From the NCBI GenBank assembly GCA_023393095.1, contig JAEWMT010000094.1, positions 1 to 64,000 of the forward strand: DNA of 64,000 nt. The letters are read 5' to 3'. This document shows, piece after piece, positions 60,656 to 64,000 of this stretch. The DNA is from Bacillota bacterium (lineage in GTDB: Bacteria; Bacillota; Clostridia; Lachnospirales; Lachnospiraceae). The notes beneath the pieces were generated by a model. It was given only the letters and a program-made list of their open reading frames with translations, was not told the origin of the DNA and did no database searches. The position numbers and the translations under genes were made by a program. The stretch's first letter is position 1, and every line of letters starts with the position of its first letter.

Positions 60656-61323
60656 AACTCCAATATGTATCCGATTCCCCATATCGTCTTAATTAACTTT
60701 GGCTCATTCGGATTCCTCTCTATTTTTTCTCTAATTTTGCGGATATGTACATTCAAAGTTCCATCGCTGAAGAATTCATCTCCCCATATTCTTTGAAATA
60801 ATTCTTCTTTAGGAACTACTTTATTGCGATTCTGATATAGATAGGCAAAAAGATTGTATTCTTTGTTTTTAAGAACTACTTCCTTACCCTCTACATAAAT
60901 CTTTCTGGCATCCTCATCAATCAAAATTGCTTCTGACGCTTCTTTCTTCGTATCAATAATATCAAATCTTTTTATAATAACCTTAACCTTTGCCAGTAGA
61001 ACACTCAGGGAATAAGGCTTCTTGATATAATCATCCCCACCTATATTTAATGCTATTAATATATCATCATCACTCTGTCTTGCACTGATAAACAGAATCG
61101 GGATATTTAACTGTTCCCTAAGTTTCTTACAAAGAGTAAAACCACTTTCATTTTCCAGGTTGATATCCAACAGAAGCACTTTCACCTGATTTTCTTTCAA
61201 AAAATCAAGACATGCCTCTGAAGTTCTGACATATGCCGAACTAATTCCGAACATATTAAAATATTCACAGGTGGCTGCTGCCAGATCTGTTTCATCATCT
61301 ACTATAAGACAGTCATATTTCAT
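60652..61323 (-). CDS. OmpR-family response regulator
   Basis: Start 61323 follows AAGGGAAAGGG and gives 223 residues. The receiver domain shows CLIVDDETDLAAAT, the phosphorylation Asp in VLLLDINLENESGF and the Lys in DDYIKKPYS. The winged helix follows (LKNKEYNLFAYLYQNRNKVV, TLNVHIRKIREKIE). Its kinase gene overlaps by 4 nt. It is a good candidate to bind the direct repeats upstream of the ABC-radical SAM operon. Confidence 0.92.
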   Translation of the reverse strand: MKYDCLIVDDETDLAAATCEYFNMFGISSAYVRTSEACLDFLKENQVKVLLLDINLENESGFTLCKKLREQLNIPILFISARQSDDDILIALNIGGDDYIKKPYSLSVLLAKVKVIIKRFDIIDTKKEASEAILIDEDARKIYVEGKEVVLKNKEYNLFAYLYQNRNKVVPKEELFQRIWGDEFFSDGTLNVHIRKIREKIERNPNEPKLIKTIWGIGYILEL

Positions 61324-61659
61324 AGGGTATCCCTTTCCCTTCAAATAAAAATAGTTAGTATAGATCACTGTAAGTCATATCTGTAAATTAATAATATACT
61401 TAACGAGCCTTTCTAGCTTATTAATATATCCCATATCATATCACAGCGTCCTAAATATTCCAATCAGAATATAGTAAATAAAGGTGATCAGTGTGTAGAT
61501 ATCAAGGTTATTGAATTATCTTTTTGATAACAGGGTGTTTCTATATTACAGAAAATTATTTTTCCAGACGAAAACTATCAACTTGCTAAATATCACTGGA
61601 TTATTTAACGGTAATTTCTTATAATATATATAAAAGTAAGTGAAAGGGGTTATATATCT

Positions 61660-63921
61660 ATGGATATCGTAAAACTAGTTTCTCAAATGACATTGGAGGA
61701 AAAGGCAGGTCTTTGCTCCGGTCTCGATTTCTGGCATACAAAGCCTATTGAACGTCTGAATATCCCAAATATTATGGTTGCTGATGGACCTCATGGACTC
61801 AGGAAGCAGGAAGTCCTAGGAGATCATTTGGGAATCAATGAAAGCATTAAAGCCGTATGCTTTCCGACTGGAAGTGCTGTGGCTTCTTCCTTTGATAGAG
61901 ATTTAATCAGGACAGTAGGCGAGGCATTAGGGGATGAATGCCAGGCCGAGGAGGTAAATGTTATCTTAGGACCTGCTTTAAATATCAAGCGTTCTCCTCT
62001 TTGCGGACGTAATTTTGAATATCTTTCGGAGGATCCATATGTCTCCAGTGAGATGGCAGCAAATCATATTAAAGGTGTTCAGAGCAAAAATGTCGGCACA
62101 AGTCCGAAACATTTTCTGGCTAACAATCAGGAATACCGGCGTATGACCTCCAGTTCTGAGATAGATGAAAGGACCTTGCGAGAAATCTATCTGGCCGCCT
62201 TCGAAGGTGTAATTGTCAATGCCAAGCCTTGGACCGTAATGAGCTCCTATAACAAAATCAACGGTGTATTTGCTTCAGAAAACAAAAAATATCTGACCGA
62301 TATTCTGAGAGATGAGTGGAATTTCGATGGTATTGTTATAAGTGACTGGTGTGCCGTAAATGATCGTGTTATGGGTCTGGCTGCCGGTTTGGAGCTGGAG
62401 ATGCCTTATTCCTTTGGAATAAACGATGCCAAAATTGTGAAAGCCGTACAGGAGGGAGAACTTGATGAAGCAGTATTGGATCAAGCAGTTACACGTATCT
62501 TAAATATCGTTTTCCGAAGTATGGATGGTAAGAAGAATAATGTGATATTTGATAAGGATAAGCATCATGAGCTTGCAAGAATGGTTGAAGAAGAATCTAT
62601 GGTTCTATTAAAGAATGACTCAATTCTTCCGCTAAGTAAGGACACTAAGATAACATTTATCGGCAAATTTGCTGACGAGCCAAGATATCAGGGCTGCGGC
62701 AGTTCCCATATAAATTCATATAAAGTTGTCGGCGCTCTGGAGGCAGTGAAAGCTTTTACTGAAGTTAACTATGCGAAAGGCTATGAAACAAAAGAGGATA
62801 TTACGGATGAGACTCTATTCAAGGAGGCTGTTGAAGCTGCAAAAGCCAGTGAAGTTGCAGTTATCTTCGCCGGACTTCCTGATACCTTTGAATCAGAAGG
62901 CTATGACAGAACCCATATGTCCATGCCTAAATGCCAAAATGATCTGATTGAAGCAGTATGTGCGGTTCAACCGAACACAGTGGTTGTTCTACATAATGGT
63001 TCTCCGGTGGAAATGCCCTGGGCAAATAAGGTAAAAGCTATTCTTGAAGTATATCTGGGTGGACAGGCTGTCGGCGAAGCAACGGTTAATGTCTTATTTG
63101 GTAAAGCGAATCCCTGTGGTAAGCTAGCTGAGACATTTCCGCTTAAGCTGGAGGATAACCCCTCCTATCTCTTTTACAAAGGGGAAAAGGATGTCGTTGA
63201 GTATCGGGAAGGCATCTTCGTAGGCTATCGCTATTATGATAAGAAAAATATGGATGTATTATTCCCGTTTGGTCATGGATTAAGCTATACTACCTTTGAA
63301 TATACTGACTTACGGCTTAATAAGAATTCCATGAAGGATACCGATACTGTGACTGTAACTGTGAAAATAACGAACACCGGATCCATGGCCGGTAAAGAAA
63401 TCGTTCAGCTATATGTTTCCCCTGTTAACAGCTCGGTTATTCGTCCGAAAAAGGAGTTAAAAGGGTTCGATAAAGTATATCTGCAGCCGGGTGAAACAAA
63501 GACTGTGACCTTTGAACTTAGTAAACGTGCTTTCGCCTATTATAATACGGAAATACACGACTGGTATGTTGAAGCCGGAAGCTATCACATCTTAGTTGGT
63601 AAGTCTTCTCGGAATATTGAATGCAAGGCAAGCATAGAGCTCGAAGCAACTGTTAAGCTTCCACAGGTTTATTCACTTAATAGTACCATTGGTGATATTA
63701 TGGCCGATCCGAATTTAAAAGCGATCGCAAAAGACATAATTAATATGTATCAATCATTAAGCGAAACTTCTGATAACGATACGATGGGAGAATCAACCTC
63801 AGAAGTAATATCTACCATATTCAAAGAGTCGCCCTTACGATCCCTGCTATACTCAGGTGGAGGATTATACAATGAAGAAGATCTTATAAAGCTTGTAGAT
63901 AGGATGAATCAAATAATTTAA
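61660..63921 (+). CDS. Beta-glucosidase, glycoside hydrolase family 3
   Basis: The 753-residue enzyme begins with the (beta/alpha)8 domain (MTLEEKAGLCSGLDFWHTKP, VADGPHGLRKQ, GRNFEYLSEDPYVSSEMAA, KHFLANNQEYRR). The nucleophile Asp is in GIVISDWCAVND. The second domain has EESMVLLKNDSILPL and the fibronectin-like C-terminal domain includes LFPFGHGLSYTTFEYTD and VQLYVSPV. There is no signal peptide, so it probably acts in the cytoplasm on imported beta-glucosides. A helical tail of 80 residues ends the protein. AAAGGGG precedes the ATG. Confidence 0.94.
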   Translation: MDIVKLVSQMTLEEKAGLCSGLDFWHTKPIERLNIPNIMVADGPHGLRKQEVLGDHLGINESIKAVCFPTGSAVASSFDRDLIRTVGEALGDECQAEEVNVILGPALNIKRSPLCGRNFEYLSEDPYVSSEMAANHIKGVQSKNVGTSPKHFLANNQEYRRMTSSSEIDERTLREIYLAAFEGVIVNAKPWTVMSSYNKINGVFASENKKYLTDILRDEWNFDGIVISDWCAVNDRVMGLAAGLELEMPYSFGINDAKIVKAVQEGELDEAVLDQAVTRILNIVFRSMDGKKNNVIFDKDKHHELARMVEEESMVLLKNDSILPLSKDTKITFIGKFADEPRYQGCGSSHINSYKVVGALEAVKAFTEVNYAKGYETKEDITDETLFKEAVEAAKASEVAVIFAGLPDTFESEGYDRTHMSMPKCQNDLIEAVCAVQPNTVVVLHNGSPVEMPWANKVKAILEVYLGGQAVGEATVNVLFGKANPCGKLAETFPLKLEDNPSYLFYKGEKDVVEYREGIFVGYRYYDKKNMDVLFPFGHGLSYTTFEYTDLRLNKNSMKDTDTVTVTVKITNTGSMAGKEIVQLYVSPVNSSVIRPKKELKGFDKVYLQPGETKTVTFELSKRAFAYYNTEIHDWYVEAGSYHILVGKSSRNIECKASIELEATVKLPQVYSLNSTIGDIMADPNLKAIAKDIINMYQSLSETSDNDTMGESTSEVISTIFKESPLRSLLYSGGGLYNEEDLIKLVDRMNQII

Positions 63922-63989
63922 TATAATTGATATAGGTTCAATTTTCATAAGTCAGATATCATTAGATTATTAAATAGGAGCATCGTGAA

Positions 63990-64000
63990 ATGCACTTCTT
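63990..64000 (+). CDS. Possible start of a further gene, cut by the right edge
   Basis: TAGGAG lies before a GTG (63985) and an ATG (63990) close to the window end. Only a few codons remain, so nothing about the product can be said. Confidence 0.25.

Overview
The window is low-GC, densely coded DNA from an endospore-forming, anaerobic-type Firmicute, most likely a clostridium of the Lachnospiraceae group. Support for this comes from the cotJABC spore-coat operon, a spore-type LysM/GH18 protein, PBSX-type phage tail genes, VanR/VanS-type two-component genes, strong AGGAGG ribosome binding sites and a GH3 glucosidase. The species call is inference; no rRNA or tRNA gene was seen.

Region 1 (1-11.8 kb) is a contractile-tail locus. 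A control module lies at 9.5-11.8 kb: two Xre regulators, an ImmA-type protease, a sigma-like activator and three promoters sharing an operator motif. It is followed on the minus strand by a 1.1-kb non-coding block with four near-identical promoter modules and a 24-25-bp tandem repeat array. The tail operon comes next: coiled-coil protein, tail terminator, sheath, tube, tail assembly chaperone with a -1 frameshift extension, tape measure, LysM protein, hub, two baseplate proteins and baseplate J, which runs off the left edge. No terminase, portal or capsid gene sits between activator and sheath, where PBSX-like phages carry them. This points to a headless R-type tailocin (diffocin-like) rather than a complete prophage.

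Region 2 (11.9-29.4 kb) is mostly host genes: a LysM/GH18 protein without its catalytic acid, an AraC regulator, a secreted tandem metallo-beta-lactamase-fold protein, cotJABC, a lipid kinase, a VanZ-like protein, a DinG-type helicase fused to a nuclease-like domain, a DUF1292 protein, a VanRS-type two-component system with a D,D-carboxypeptidase behind a terminator-like leader hairpin, a UvrD-type helicase and gltX.

Region 3 (29.6-48 kb) holds a MacB-type ABC operon with a large secreted CARDB-like protein, an AI-2E-family permease, a cytidylate-kinase-like protein, a transglutaminase/DUF58/MoxR operon, a PrsA-like foldase, several small or hypothetical genes, an Asp/Glu racemase and a drug-efflux MFS protein.

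Region 4 (48-64 kb) has a TetR-controlled ABC exporter operon, a VOC protein, and a less familiar cluster: ABC ATPase, radical SAM protein with a cysteine-rich tail, HemN-like radical SAM protein and 800-residue FtsX-type permease, next to its own two-component system. A GH3 beta-glucosidase closes the window. Three copies of a palindromic MITE-like repeat (6.0, 43.6 and 51.6 kb), one of them inside the tail operon, and a separate 288-bp palindrome (59.1 kb) are scattered through the window.
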